Below, in pieces: positions 44,570-53,054 of a stretch of DNA of 64,000 nucleotides. Source of the stretch: Egerieousia sp036639755 (GTDB lineage: Bacteria > Bacteroidota > Bacteroidia > Bacteroidales > UBA932); contig JAVWIB010000001.1 of NCBI GenBank assembly GCA_036639755.1, forward strand, positions 1 to 64,000, read 5' to 3'. The notes under the pieces were generated by a model that ran no database searches, was not told the DNA's origin, and worked only from the letters and a program-made list of their open reading frames with translations. Both the position numbers and the translations under genes were made by a program. Numbering within the stretch: the stretch's first letter is position 1; the number at the start of each line of letters is the position of its first letter.

Positions 44570-45571
44570 ATGAAACGGAAGTTAATTTATGTAGCTTTTT
44601 TGGTTTTGTCGGTGGTTGCATGCAAGGGGCAGAAGGAGCAGGTGAAGGTTGACAATGAATTTCCATTGGTGAAGGTTCCGGGAATGATTACATCGCAGCA
44701 AGATGCGGTGAATTATGTTGTAAAAAATTACTGGAGACAATTTTTGGATCGTGAAAGATTGTCTAAGGTAAAAGATCTTTCTACCCAAATGGATCGTGCT
44801 TCCAGAAAGGGTTATGTGCTTGGAGTAGATACGAATAAATTTGAGCAGGCTTTTACCGATTATTCGGTTGCGCTTGTAATGTTGCAGCAGATGGATTATG
44901 AACGTACTTGTAGCAGTGTGAAAGAGCTTTTTCAAAAGGCCGATTCTATTGCTCTTGCCGGGGATAGTACCTTTTTGTTCCGGTTGATGACACTTGGTGA
45001 GAAGTATTTTTATGATCCCAACTCTCCTTATTTGAATGAGGAGGTGTATATTCCGGTTGTGGAAGGGGTTCTGGCTAGTAAAGCTATTGGAGAGCTTGAT
45101 AAAATGCAGTATGAGTATCAGCTACGGATTGCGCAGTTAAACCGGAAAGGGACTCAGGCGGCAGATTTTCAGTATGAGAAAGCAGACGGCAGCAAAGGGT
45201 CGCTGTATGATATAAAGGGAGATTATACCCTTATCTTTTTTAATAATCCCGATTGTCCGAGTTGTGCCGAGATAAGGGAAGCCTTACAATCTGTTCCCGA
45301 GATTGAGAAAATGGCCACTTCCGGCAGGTTAAAAGTTCTGGCAATGTATATAGACGAACAAATAGAGCCGTGGCGCAACAACAAAGCAAAATATCCTTCC
45401 AACTGGATTTATGCTCGCGATCCTACTCGAACGTTACGGGATAATACATTGTACGGTTTGCGTGCTATTCCAAGCCTATATTTATTGGATAAAGACAAAA
45501 AGGTGTTGCTAAAAGATGCCGGAGTACAAGCGGTACTTGGATATTTTGACAACCTTCGTGTACAGAACTAG
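44570..45571 (+). CDS. Thioredoxin-like lipoprotein with DUF5106-type N-terminal domain
   Basis: Exported lipoprotein of 333 aa. The signal ends in VVACKG with the lipobox Cys at residue 18. An all-helical DUF5106-like region (about 30-195) is followed by a thioredoxin-fold domain (about 200-330) with the redox motif FFNNPDCPSCAEIREAL (CPSC) and the cis-Pro region AIPSLYLLDKDKK. It resembles the TlpA/ResA-like periplasmic thiol proteins common in Bacteroidota; the partner is unknown. It sits just downstream of tRNA-Gln and its terminator, without an obvious box of its own. Confidence 0.8.
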   Translation: MKRKLIYVAFLVLSVVACKGQKEQVKVDNEFPLVKVPGMITSQQDAVNYVVKNYWRQFLDRERLSKVKDLSTQMDRASRKGYVLGVDTNKFEQAFTDYSVALVMLQQMDYERTCSSVKELFQKADSIALAGDSTFLFRLMTLGEKYFYDPNSPYLNEEVYIPVVEGVLASKAIGELDKMQYEYQLRIAQLNRKGTQAADFQYEKADGSKGSLYDIKGDYTLIFFNNPDCPSCAEIREALQSVPEIEKMATSGRLKVLAMYIDEQIEPWRNNKAKYPSNWIYARDPTRTLRDNTLYGLRAIPSLYLLDKDKKVLLKDAGVQAVLGYFDNLRVQN

Positions 45572-45621
45572 TTGCCTGTTCCCAACAAAACTACATTTGC
45601 TACTTTGCGTTCGCTTTTGTG

Positions 45622-45662
45622 CAAAAGAAGATAGCGTAATGCAAATGCAAATTACGCTATCT
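45622..45662 (-). terminator. Terminator of the Na/Pi cotransporter gene
   Basis: A perfect 12-bp stem (agatagcgtaat 45629-45640 with attacgctatct 45651-45662) with a 10-base loop; on the minus strand it runs into TCTTTTG. It lies between converging genes. Confidence 0.7.
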
Positions 45663-45695
45663 AAAATGGATGGATACTTATGTGTTATAAGTGCC

Positions 45696-47390
45696 TTATT
45701 TTATCTCTATGATGGCCTCGGAGATATTAATCATATAATCTCCTACGTGTTCGCACTCACCAACCATATCCATGTAGTACACGCCGGTAAGATAGCCGTA
45801 GGTGTTGTTTTCCAGATTCAGAAGATGTTCCTCTTTAAGGTTGTTTCGGTATTCGTTAATATCTTGTTCCAGATCTTGGGCATTGGAGATATTAGGGAGT
45901 TTGGTGTAACCCAAGTTGAGGTTTACAATCATGATTTCAAAACCCTTATCAAGTAAATCCAGCATGTAGTTGAGTTTTTTAATCATAGCCGGATCAAAAC
46001 TTTTGTTGTGGATGTTTCTGCGTTGCAGAATGCGTCCTATGTTAAAGCCGGAATCGCCAATGCTTTCCAGTTCGCTTATTATTTTATACATAGCCTGTAT
46101 TCTTCTGCCCGATTCTTCACTTAACTCTCCCTCCGATATATTATTCAGATATTTGGCTATTTCAAACTCAATTTTATCGGTGATCTGCTCGTAATGCTCC
46201 AGCTTTTTATAGAGAGTGTCAAAGGCTTCCGGTGTCTCTGCATTAATTGCTTGTTTGGCGTAAGCGTATTGTCTGCGGCAAAGCTCTGCGTAATGGATAA
46301 TCTCATCTTTTGCTTGTCCCAGAGAAAGTTCGGCGGTACTAAGCAGACCTCCTTGTATAAACTGCAGGCGGAATACCTCCTCCTCTTTAGGGCTTTTTAC
46401 AAGATAAGTTACAAATTTGACAATCTGAGGGGTAAACCACACTAATATAAGGGCGTTGCAGACGTTAAACAGCGTGTGCACCATGGCTACCGAGTATAAC
46501 AGTGAGGTACTGCTAGCCCCTGGCATGAGCGGATTGTCACACCCCATGAACATGATTATTTTTGATACGATAAATAAAAACGGATGGAAAAAGATGAGCA
46601 CCCAGGCAACGCCAAAAAGGTTAAAGACCGAGTGGGCTCTAGCCGCCCTTTTTGCAGAGACGTTGGCAACGGCTGCTGCTATGTTGGCGGTAATGGTTGT
46701 TCCTATATTTTCTCCCAGCACGAGTGCCGCACCCATTTCAAATGGGATCCAGCCGTTGTTGCACATAACCAGCGTTAAAGCCATGGTGGCACTGGAAGAT
46801 TGTAATACAATGGTGAGGATGGTTCCTATAAGTACGAATACAATTACCGAAAGGAATCCAAAGTTTGTCCATTCCTGGAGGAATGCCAGTATTTCCGGAG
46901 ATGATTTAAGATCCGGTACAGAGGATTTTAAGAAGCTTAGTCCAAGGAATAAAAGAGAGAATCCTATCAGAAGTTCTCCTATTGATTTTTTTCGTTTGGC
47001 CTTACACATCATAAAAGCAAAACCAAAACCGATCAGTGGTAGAGCAAGAGTTGCGATATCTGCCTTAAATCCAAGAAAAGAGATGAGCCATGCCGTAACG
47101 GTGGTACCTATATTGGCCCCCATAATTACACCAATCGATTGAACCAAAGAGAGCAATCCGGCATTTACAAAACTTACAACCATGACGGTGGTCGCACTTG
47201 ACGATTGTATGATAGCGGTTATAAATAATCCGGTAAAGATTCGTTTTACCGAGTTGGATGTCATGGCGGCAAGGAAGCTTCTTAGTTTATCTCCGGCAAC
47301 TTTCTGTAGAGCCTCGCTCATTAAGGTCATTCCGTACAAGAATAATCCTAGGGAACCAAATAGTGTTAAGACTTTAAAAACAATGTCCAT
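45696..47390 (-). CDS. Na/Pi-cotransporter family protein with C-terminal PhoU-like domain
   Basis: Inner-membrane protein of 564 aa from the chosen start MDIVFKVLTLFGSLGLFLYG. Two inverted NaPi-II repeats carry the paired motifs TAIIQSSSATTVM and TIVLQSSSATMAL, and a C-terminal helical PhoU-like domain spans about 345-560 (QAMYKIISELESIGDSGFNIGR). The family imports phosphate with sodium. The ORF is open to an ATG at 47423, but that codon lies in the promoter box, so 47390 is preferred. Confidence 0.9.
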   Translation of the reverse strand: MDIVFKVLTLFGSLGLFLYGMTLMSEALQKVAGDKLRSFLAAMTSNSVKRIFTGLFITAIIQSSSATTVMVVSFVNAGLLSLVQSIGVIMGANIGTTVTAWLISFLGFKADIATLALPLIGFGFAFMMCKAKRKKSIGELLIGFSLLFLGLSFLKSSVPDLKSSPEILAFLQEWTNFGFLSVIVFVLIGTILTIVLQSSSATMALTLVMCNNGWIPFEMGAALVLGENIGTTITANIAAAVANVSAKRAARAHSVFNLFGVAWVLIFFHPFLFIVSKIIMFMGCDNPLMPGASSTSLLYSVAMVHTLFNVCNALILVWFTPQIVKFVTYLVKSPKEEEVFRLQFIQGGLLSTAELSLGQAKDEIIHYAELCRRQYAYAKQAINAETPEAFDTLYKKLEHYEQITDKIEFEIAKYLNNISEGELSEESGRRIQAMYKIISELESIGDSGFNIGRILQRRNIHNKSFDPAMIKKLNYMLDLLDKGFEIMIVNLNLGYTKLPNISNAQDLEQDINEYRNNLKEEHLLNLENNTYGYLTGVYYMDMVGECEHVGDYMINISEAIIEIK

Positions 47391-47420
47391 TAATTTAAAA
47401 TAATTGAGTGTAAATTTTTG

Positions 47421-47428
47421 CAAATATA
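47421..47428 (-). promoter_or_regulatory. -7 promoter box of the Na/Pi cotransporter gene
   Basis: The minus-strand sequence TATATTTG fits TAnnTTTG, 30 bases before the chosen start. No clear -33 element. Confidence 0.5.
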
Positions 47429-47510
47429 AATCATATAATTTTAGGAATGAAAAAACTAACTATTATTTACTATATTCGCAACAATTATTTAACATCTGGG
47501 GAAGGAATAT

Positions 47511-50447
47511 ATGCATATGCTATTAATATACAGGGTATTAGTATCTTTTTTGCTTTTTATGATCATGGGAATTACATCTCTTAAGGCGCAATATTATCTT
47601 ACGGGAGAAGATCCGGCAAGAGTTAAATGGAATAAAATAAGGGGGGCTAATTACACAATGATTTATCCGCAGGAGATAGATTCTCTTGCCAGAAAATATC
47701 TTTGGTTGCTGGAGGAAAACAGAAGGCGGGTTCTTGCCGGATTGAATATAAATCCCAAATCTATTCCGGTAATTTTACATCCGTATACCGTAAGAAGTAA
47801 TGGGATGGTGGTATGGGCACCCAAACGAATGGAGCTTTATACGCAGCCCGATGCCGGTGCTTATCCGCAGATGTGGAGTAAGCAGTTGGTTTTGCACGAA
47901 TTGCGTCATGTGGGGCAGGTATCTCATTTTACAAAAGGAATTTATAAGGTTGGTTATGCTTTGTTGGGCGAACAAATAACGGGGCTTGGTGTGGGGGTTT
48001 ATCCCTCAACGTGGATGATGGAGGGGGATGCGGTTGTGGCTGAAACGGAACTTTCCAATACGGGGCGGGGGAGAGAAGTCTCTTTTTTAGATTATTATCG
48101 GGCCTCTTTTCTTGAGGGCGATTACAGGAACTGGGATCGATGGCGTTACGGCTCTTATAAATATTATACTCCCGATATTTATGCATTCGGATACCTTATA
48201 AACAGTACAATACGATATAAAACAGGTAAATATGGCTATGCCGGGCAGGTACTGGATTATTATGTAAAACGATTCTATAATCCCAATGTTACGTCGGCCA
48301 ATTATCGTAAAAATACAGGAGCAAAACGGCCGGCTTTCCTAAATATGGGAATTCGGTTTCTAGACTCCATGTGGAGGGCGGAACTTATACAAAGGGGTGA
48401 GTTAACATCCTCAAAGCATTTGACTTCCAAAGTAAGTAAATACAATACGGATTATAATGAGGCAGTTGCTTTATCGGAAGATCGTGTGATATATGTAAAA
48501 TCGTCTTATGACAAACCTGCTTCTTTGGTCATGCTGAATGTAAAAACAGGTTCCGAAAAGCGGCTGAGGTCTTTTAGCGGAAGTGCCGCAGGGGGACAAC
48601 TCTCCCCCCATGGCAATAAAATATATTTTACCGAAACCGTAAGCAGCCCCAGATGGAAAAACGAATCGTTTAACCGGCTGTTTGCATATGATCTTACTAC
48701 CAATAAAATAAAAAAATTAAGCAGGAGAACTTCTTATAATAATCCTTTTTTCAGCAGTACGGGAGACTCTCTTGCCGTTGTAGAGTATAAGGTAGGCGGT
48801 ACTTCCAATATTGCCGTATTGAATGCGTCTACCGGAGAGAAACAATATTCTATTGCACCCCCGTTAAACGGACAGATTACGGAAGGTGCGTGGATTGGCG
48901 ATACTATTTATGCGTTTGCAATTACCTCTAGGGGACTTGGCTTCTTCAGGATAAATGCACATGGGGGGGAGTGGGAGAAGATTATACAGGAGCAGAATAT
49001 GAAGTTTTCCGGGGTGCATGTAGAGGGGGATACTATTTATTTTTCATCGGGAATAGACGGAGTGGCAAATATTTACATGTACAATACAGGCAACGGTGAT
49101 TTTAAAAGGCTTACCAACAATAGGTTGGGGGCTTATAGTCCGAGCATAGCGGGTAGGAAGTTATTCTTTTCGGAGATAGGGCGGGGCGGTTTCTCACCGG
49201 CCGTAACGGACATGCCTTGTGCTGATATTGCGGCCGGATACAAAGTGGAACTGAAAGAGGGACAATTAAAATCGGACTCTAGATTTGTGGTTGCAGAGGA
49301 GTTAAGCCGTCAGGCGCATGAGGCATTGCAACAGAAAGGGATTTCCTATCATTCAACAGAGGCGGCTCCTGTGGGGGATTCTCTTAAGGCAAAGAGATAC
49401 AATAAATTTGCACATTTGTTTCGGTTTCATTCATGGTTACCGGTCTATTTAAATGTGGATAAAATTTTAACGGATAGTTATGATAAAATTTATGAGAATG
49501 TGGCGGTAGGGGCATCGTTGTTTTCTCAGAACTCTTTGGGGACGGCGGTAACCATGCTGGGGTATTCTTATAAGAAAGGGTTGCATGCCGGACATGCCAA
49601 TTTTACTTATATGGGACTTTATCCGGTATTTGATTTAAGTGTGGATGTAAATGCCGACGATCGGTATCAGTTAAAAATGGTACAGCAGGGGAAAGACAGA
49701 GTTCTGCAAAGAAGTTTTTGCAAATCGGCGTTGTTTGAGACCAGGTTGCGTGCCTATATTCCTTTTAATTTTAGCAGTCATGGCTGGGTGAGAGGGCTTA
49801 CGCCTCAGATGCAGTGGGATTTTAGTAATAATGAGGTATATAGTTATCAGGCGGGAAAGTTCCAATATCGCCATCAGGTAGTAGGTGGGTTGCAGTATTA
49901 CCAGATGAGGCCCGTTGCTGTGGGGGCTGTTTTTCCGGAATGGGGATTTAGTGCCGTTGTGAAAGGGGCTTTTGAACCGGGGGGAGGAGAGAATTTTGGA
50001 AAGGTAGGTTCTGTGTATGCTTATGGCTATGTTCCGGGGATATGGGATAGACAAGGGATAAGATTATCGGTGAGCTATCAGAAGCAGTTTATAAATGGAA
50101 AGTTATTTTATCTGGATAATCTTGTGGATATGCCAAGGGGTTATGACGATGATGTTTACGGAACCAATTATTTTAAGGCTACCATAGATTATGCAATTCC
50201 TGTATGGACCGGGGATAAAAGTTTGGGATGGCTTGCTTATTTAAAAAGGTTGCAGGTGGTTCCGTATGCCGATTTTGCTACCGTGGATAAAAAGAATTTA
50301 TATACCTACGGCGCAGATGTAATGTTGGAAGGATATTTCTTTCATATAGGAGCTCCTGTAGGGATTGGTGTCAGATATGGAAGGCTCGGTGGTTTTCAGG
50401 GAAGTAAAAATGTATTCAATTTATTATTTACTGTATCAATTTATTAG
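47511..50447 (+). CDS. Large envelope protein: HExxH motif, beta-propeller and predicted barrel
   Basis: Exported protein of 978 aa. Signal peptide ends near SLKAQ (about 25-30). Residues 30-280 contain a gluzincin-like zinc motif HELRH (129-133), with a likely third ligand Glu171 in WMMEGDAVVAE. Residues about 300-590 are WD40/PD40-like propeller blades (LSPHGNKIYFTETV, HVEGDTIYFSSGIDGVANIY, GAYSPSIAGRKLFFSE). From about 640 on, alternating aromatic strands (NVAVGASLFSQNSLGTAVTM and the C-terminal NVFNLLFTVSIY) look like an outer-membrane barrel. I do not know a named family. A box TATATTCG at 47471-47478 may be its promoter. pnuC follows after 24 bases. Confidence 0.75.
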   Translation: MHMLLIYRVLVSFLLFMIMGITSLKAQYYLTGEDPARVKWNKIRGANYTMIYPQEIDSLARKYLWLLEENRRRVLAGLNINPKSIPVILHPYTVRSNGMVVWAPKRMELYTQPDAGAYPQMWSKQLVLHELRHVGQVSHFTKGIYKVGYALLGEQITGLGVGVYPSTWMMEGDAVVAETELSNTGRGREVSFLDYYRASFLEGDYRNWDRWRYGSYKYYTPDIYAFGYLINSTIRYKTGKYGYAGQVLDYYVKRFYNPNVTSANYRKNTGAKRPAFLNMGIRFLDSMWRAELIQRGELTSSKHLTSKVSKYNTDYNEAVALSEDRVIYVKSSYDKPASLVMLNVKTGSEKRLRSFSGSAAGGQLSPHGNKIYFTETVSSPRWKNESFNRLFAYDLTTNKIKKLSRRTSYNNPFFSSTGDSLAVVEYKVGGTSNIAVLNASTGEKQYSIAPPLNGQITEGAWIGDTIYAFAITSRGLGFFRINAHGGEWEKIIQEQNMKFSGVHVEGDTIYFSSGIDGVANIYMYNTGNGDFKRLTNNRLGAYSPSIAGRKLFFSEIGRGGFSPAVTDMPCADIAAGYKVELKEGQLKSDSRFVVAEELSRQAHEALQQKGISYHSTEAAPVGDSLKAKRYNKFAHLFRFHSWLPVYLNVDKILTDSYDKIYENVAVGASLFSQNSLGTAVTMLGYSYKKGLHAGHANFTYMGLYPVFDLSVDVNADDRYQLKMVQQGKDRVLQRSFCKSALFETRLRAYIPFNFSSHGWVRGLTPQMQWDFSNNEVYSYQAGKFQYRHQVVGGLQYYQMRPVAVGAVFPEWGFSAVVKGAFEPGGGENFGKVGSVYAYGYVPGIWDRQGIRLSVSYQKQFINGKLFYLDNLVDMPRGYDDDVYGTNYFKATIDYAIPVWTGDKSLGWLAYLKRLQVVPYADFATVDKKNLYTYGADVMLEGYFFHIGAPVGIGVRYGRLGGFQGSKNVFNLLFTVSIY

Positions 50448-50471
50448 TATTTTTGTCCTAAATTCAAGTAC

Positions 50472-51188
50472 ATGAAAATTTTTAGCAAGTATACGTTACG
50501 GTTGTTCGATTGGTTCCTTATTCTGGGAGCACTTACATTTAATATTTTATATGCCATTTTAACCAATGAGTTTGATATTATTGGGACGATTGCTTCCGTT
50601 ACCGGAGTTGTGTGTGTGGTGCTTGTGGCCAAAAGGAGTATGTCCAATTATATCTTTGGTTTAATAAATGTTTCGCTTTATGCGTATATTTCTTATGAAT
50701 CCGAACTGTATGGCGATTTTTTACTCAATGCCCTCTACTATCTCCCTATGCAGATTATTGGGTGGTTTATGTGGATGAAAGATAGAGGGGATATTGATTT
50801 ACAGGGGCATACAGATGAATCAATTGTTAAAAGTAAATTAATGAGTTATAATGCCCGGGTTGCTTTGCTTATTTTATGTGTGGTAGGAACGGTTTTGGGA
50901 GGTTATCTGCTAACTATTTATACGGGAGACCCGCAGCCATATAAAGATTCTGCAACAACGGTTTTATCAGTACTGGCTATGTTGCTGATGGTGCGTAAGT
51001 ATATGGAACAATGGATTTTATGGGTGGCTGTAAATGGGATAAGCATTGTTATGTGGGCTTTTGTTTGGGTAGATGGCGGCGCACATGCGGGACTTATGGT
51101 TATTATGTATTTATTCTATCTGGCTAATTCTATTAACGGTATTATTGTATGGAATACTGCAGCTTTAAGAAACGATACCTCTAGATAA
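50472..51188 (+). CDS. pnuC: Nicotinamide riboside transporter PnuC (second copy)
   Basis: Integral membrane protein of 238 aa with about seven helices. NALYYLPMQIIGWFMWMKDR and WILWVAVNGISIVMWAFVWV are the PnuC signature regions and closer to canonical PnuC than the copy at 25167-25814. It would supply NAD precursors by facilitated diffusion, trapped by a kinase not encoded here. Its stop overlaps the uvrC stop by 8 bases on the opposite strand. Confidence 0.85.
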   Translation: MKIFSKYTLRLFDWFLILGALTFNILYAILTNEFDIIGTIASVTGVVCVVLVAKRSMSNYIFGLINVSLYAYISYESELYGDFLLNALYYLPMQIIGWFMWMKDRGDIDLQGHTDESIVKSKLMSYNARVALLILCVVGTVLGGYLLTIYTGDPQPYKDSATTVLSVLAMLLMVRKYMEQWILWVAVNGISIVMWAFVWVDGGAHAGLMVIMYLFYLANSINGIIVWNTAALRNDTSR

Positions 51189-53016
51189 TTAAATTAAAAT
51201 GCCTGAATAGGGCGGTTGCTGCTTTTTGTCCTATGAGAGCAGATACATCTGAAAATGGGGCCTCTTTGATCCTTTTTACACTTTTATAATGTTGCAGGAG
51301 TTTCTTCTCCGTCATTTCTCCTATGCCATCAATTTCACGCAAGGCAGAGTCTATCTGGGCTTTTGTCCGTTTTTGCCGGTGGTGGGTTATACCAAAACGG
51401 TGTGCCTCATCGCGCAAGTGCATTAATAGTTTAAGAGAAGGAGAGTTTTTGTCTAAAAATAAAGAGGTAGCGTCGTTTAAAGTAATGATTTACTCCAACC
51501 GCTACGCAATACTTACAATTTCAATTTTTTGATGGAGCTCCAACTCTACAAGAGCATCATAGGCAAAGGCAAGTTGTCCTTTTCCTCCGTCTATCAGGAT
51601 TAACTGCGGAAGTTCTTGTTCCTCTGCAAGGAGCCGTGAGTATCTGCGGTAGACAACTTCACGCATAGAGGCATAATCATTGGCTCCTACTACGGTCTTT
51701 ATATTAAAATGGCGATAGTCTTTCTTGCTGGGTTTACCGTTTTTAAATACGACACATGCTGCTACCGGGTTTGTCCCCAGGGTGTTGGAGTTGTCAAAAC
51801 ATTCTATATGAAGTGGAAGCCTATTTAGATGTAAATCTTCTTTAAGGGCAAGGAGTGCCCGGTTCTTTCCCTCTTCCGGGTTTTTTATCTCTTCTTGTTT
51901 GAGTTTTTGAAACTTAAACGCATTTGCATTTTTAAGGCTTAATTCCAAAAGGCTAAGTTTATCTCCCTTTAAGGGAATGTGGATGTTTTTTCCCAGCGAT
52001 AAATCATCGGGGAGGAAGGGAACCAAAATTTCGTCTATGTTGGCGGCATTATTCCCTTTTACCATTCGTCCGGTTAAGGTGCTATCGTCTATTATTTTGT
52101 ATGTTTCCAGCATAAATCGGGTGAGAACCTCACTCTGCTGCTCCTCTATCTGCAGTTTGAATTCCAGGTTGATGGTTTGTACAATGCAGCCGCTGTTCAG
52201 CCGGAAAAAGTTCCCGAATGCACTATATTTGTCAAAAACAATAGAAAAAACATCTACATTGGTAATGCTTGGGTGTACAATTAAAGATTTGCTATAATGA
52301 TTTTGCAGCGTTTCCATTTTTTCTTTATAGATGTATGCCTGCTCAAAATTAAGATCTTTAGAGGCTTGTAACATTTTAGCTCTATAGTCCCGTATAAGAT
52401 CATTTGTATTTCCCCTTAATATGTTTTTTATGTTGGAAATTTGTAAATTATAATCTTCCTGAGATATATTTCCTACGCACGGGCCTTCACATTTTTTTAT
52501 GTGAATATTCAGACAGGGTTTAAATTTTTTGCTTTCAATGGCTTGAGGAGTAAGGGCCAAATTGCAAGTGCGGAGTTGATACAAATTGTTGATAAGCCCC
52601 AGCAGATGATGAGCATGTTGCACGGAGCTATAAGGGCCGTAATAGTCGGAGCCGTCTTTAATAAACCGCCTGGTAAGGAAGACTCTTGGAAACGGTTCGT
52701 TTTTTACGCAGATCCACGGATAGCTTTTACTGTCTTTCAGTAAAATGTTATAACGGGGCTGATATTGTTTGATAAGATTGTTTTCCAGAAGCAGGGCATC
52801 CCGCTCGTTCTCAACAATTGTATGTTCGATATTCGCAATTTTTGAAACAAGAATTTTGGTCTTTACCGTAAGCCTCTGCGGATTTACAAAATATTGGGAT
52901 ACCCTCTTTTTCAGGTTCTTGGCTTTACCTATATAGATAATTGTTCCATGACTGTCAAAAAAACGGTACACCCCGGGAGAGTTGGGCAAGATGCTTATTT
53001 TATCTTTAAAATCCAT
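51181..53016 (-). pseudogene. uvrC: Excinuclease ABC subunit C, interrupted by two in-frame stop codons
   Basis: Nucleotide-excision-repair nuclease. The N-terminal GIY-YIG domain (SPGVYRFFDSHGTIIYIGKA), UvrB-binding UVR region (KEKMETLQNHYSKS) and RNase H-like domain (IECFDNSNTLG; LILIDGGKGQL) read to VSIA, then the same frame has TAG (51504-51502), three sense codons (RLE), TAA (51492-51490), and continues with IITLNDATSLFLDKNSPSLK into the intact C-terminal HhH part (LREIDGIGEMTEKKLL...). Relatives read VSIAKRLEE here, so AAG has become TAG and a Glu codon has become TAA. No frameshift is involved. The start MDFKDKISILPNSPGVYRF at 53016 is preferred to the ATG at 53064. Confidence 0.88.
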
Positions 53017-53025
53017 ATATTTTTT

Positions 53026-53033
53026 TATCTTTG
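53026..53033 (+). promoter_or_regulatory. -7 promoter box of the bifunctional acyltransferase gene
   Basis: TATCTTTG fits TAnnTTTG and ends 21 bases before the ATG at 53055; it lies between the divergent uvrC and acyltransferase starts. Confidence 0.5.
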
Positions 53034-53054
53034 CGGGCAGTATTGACTTAAACG

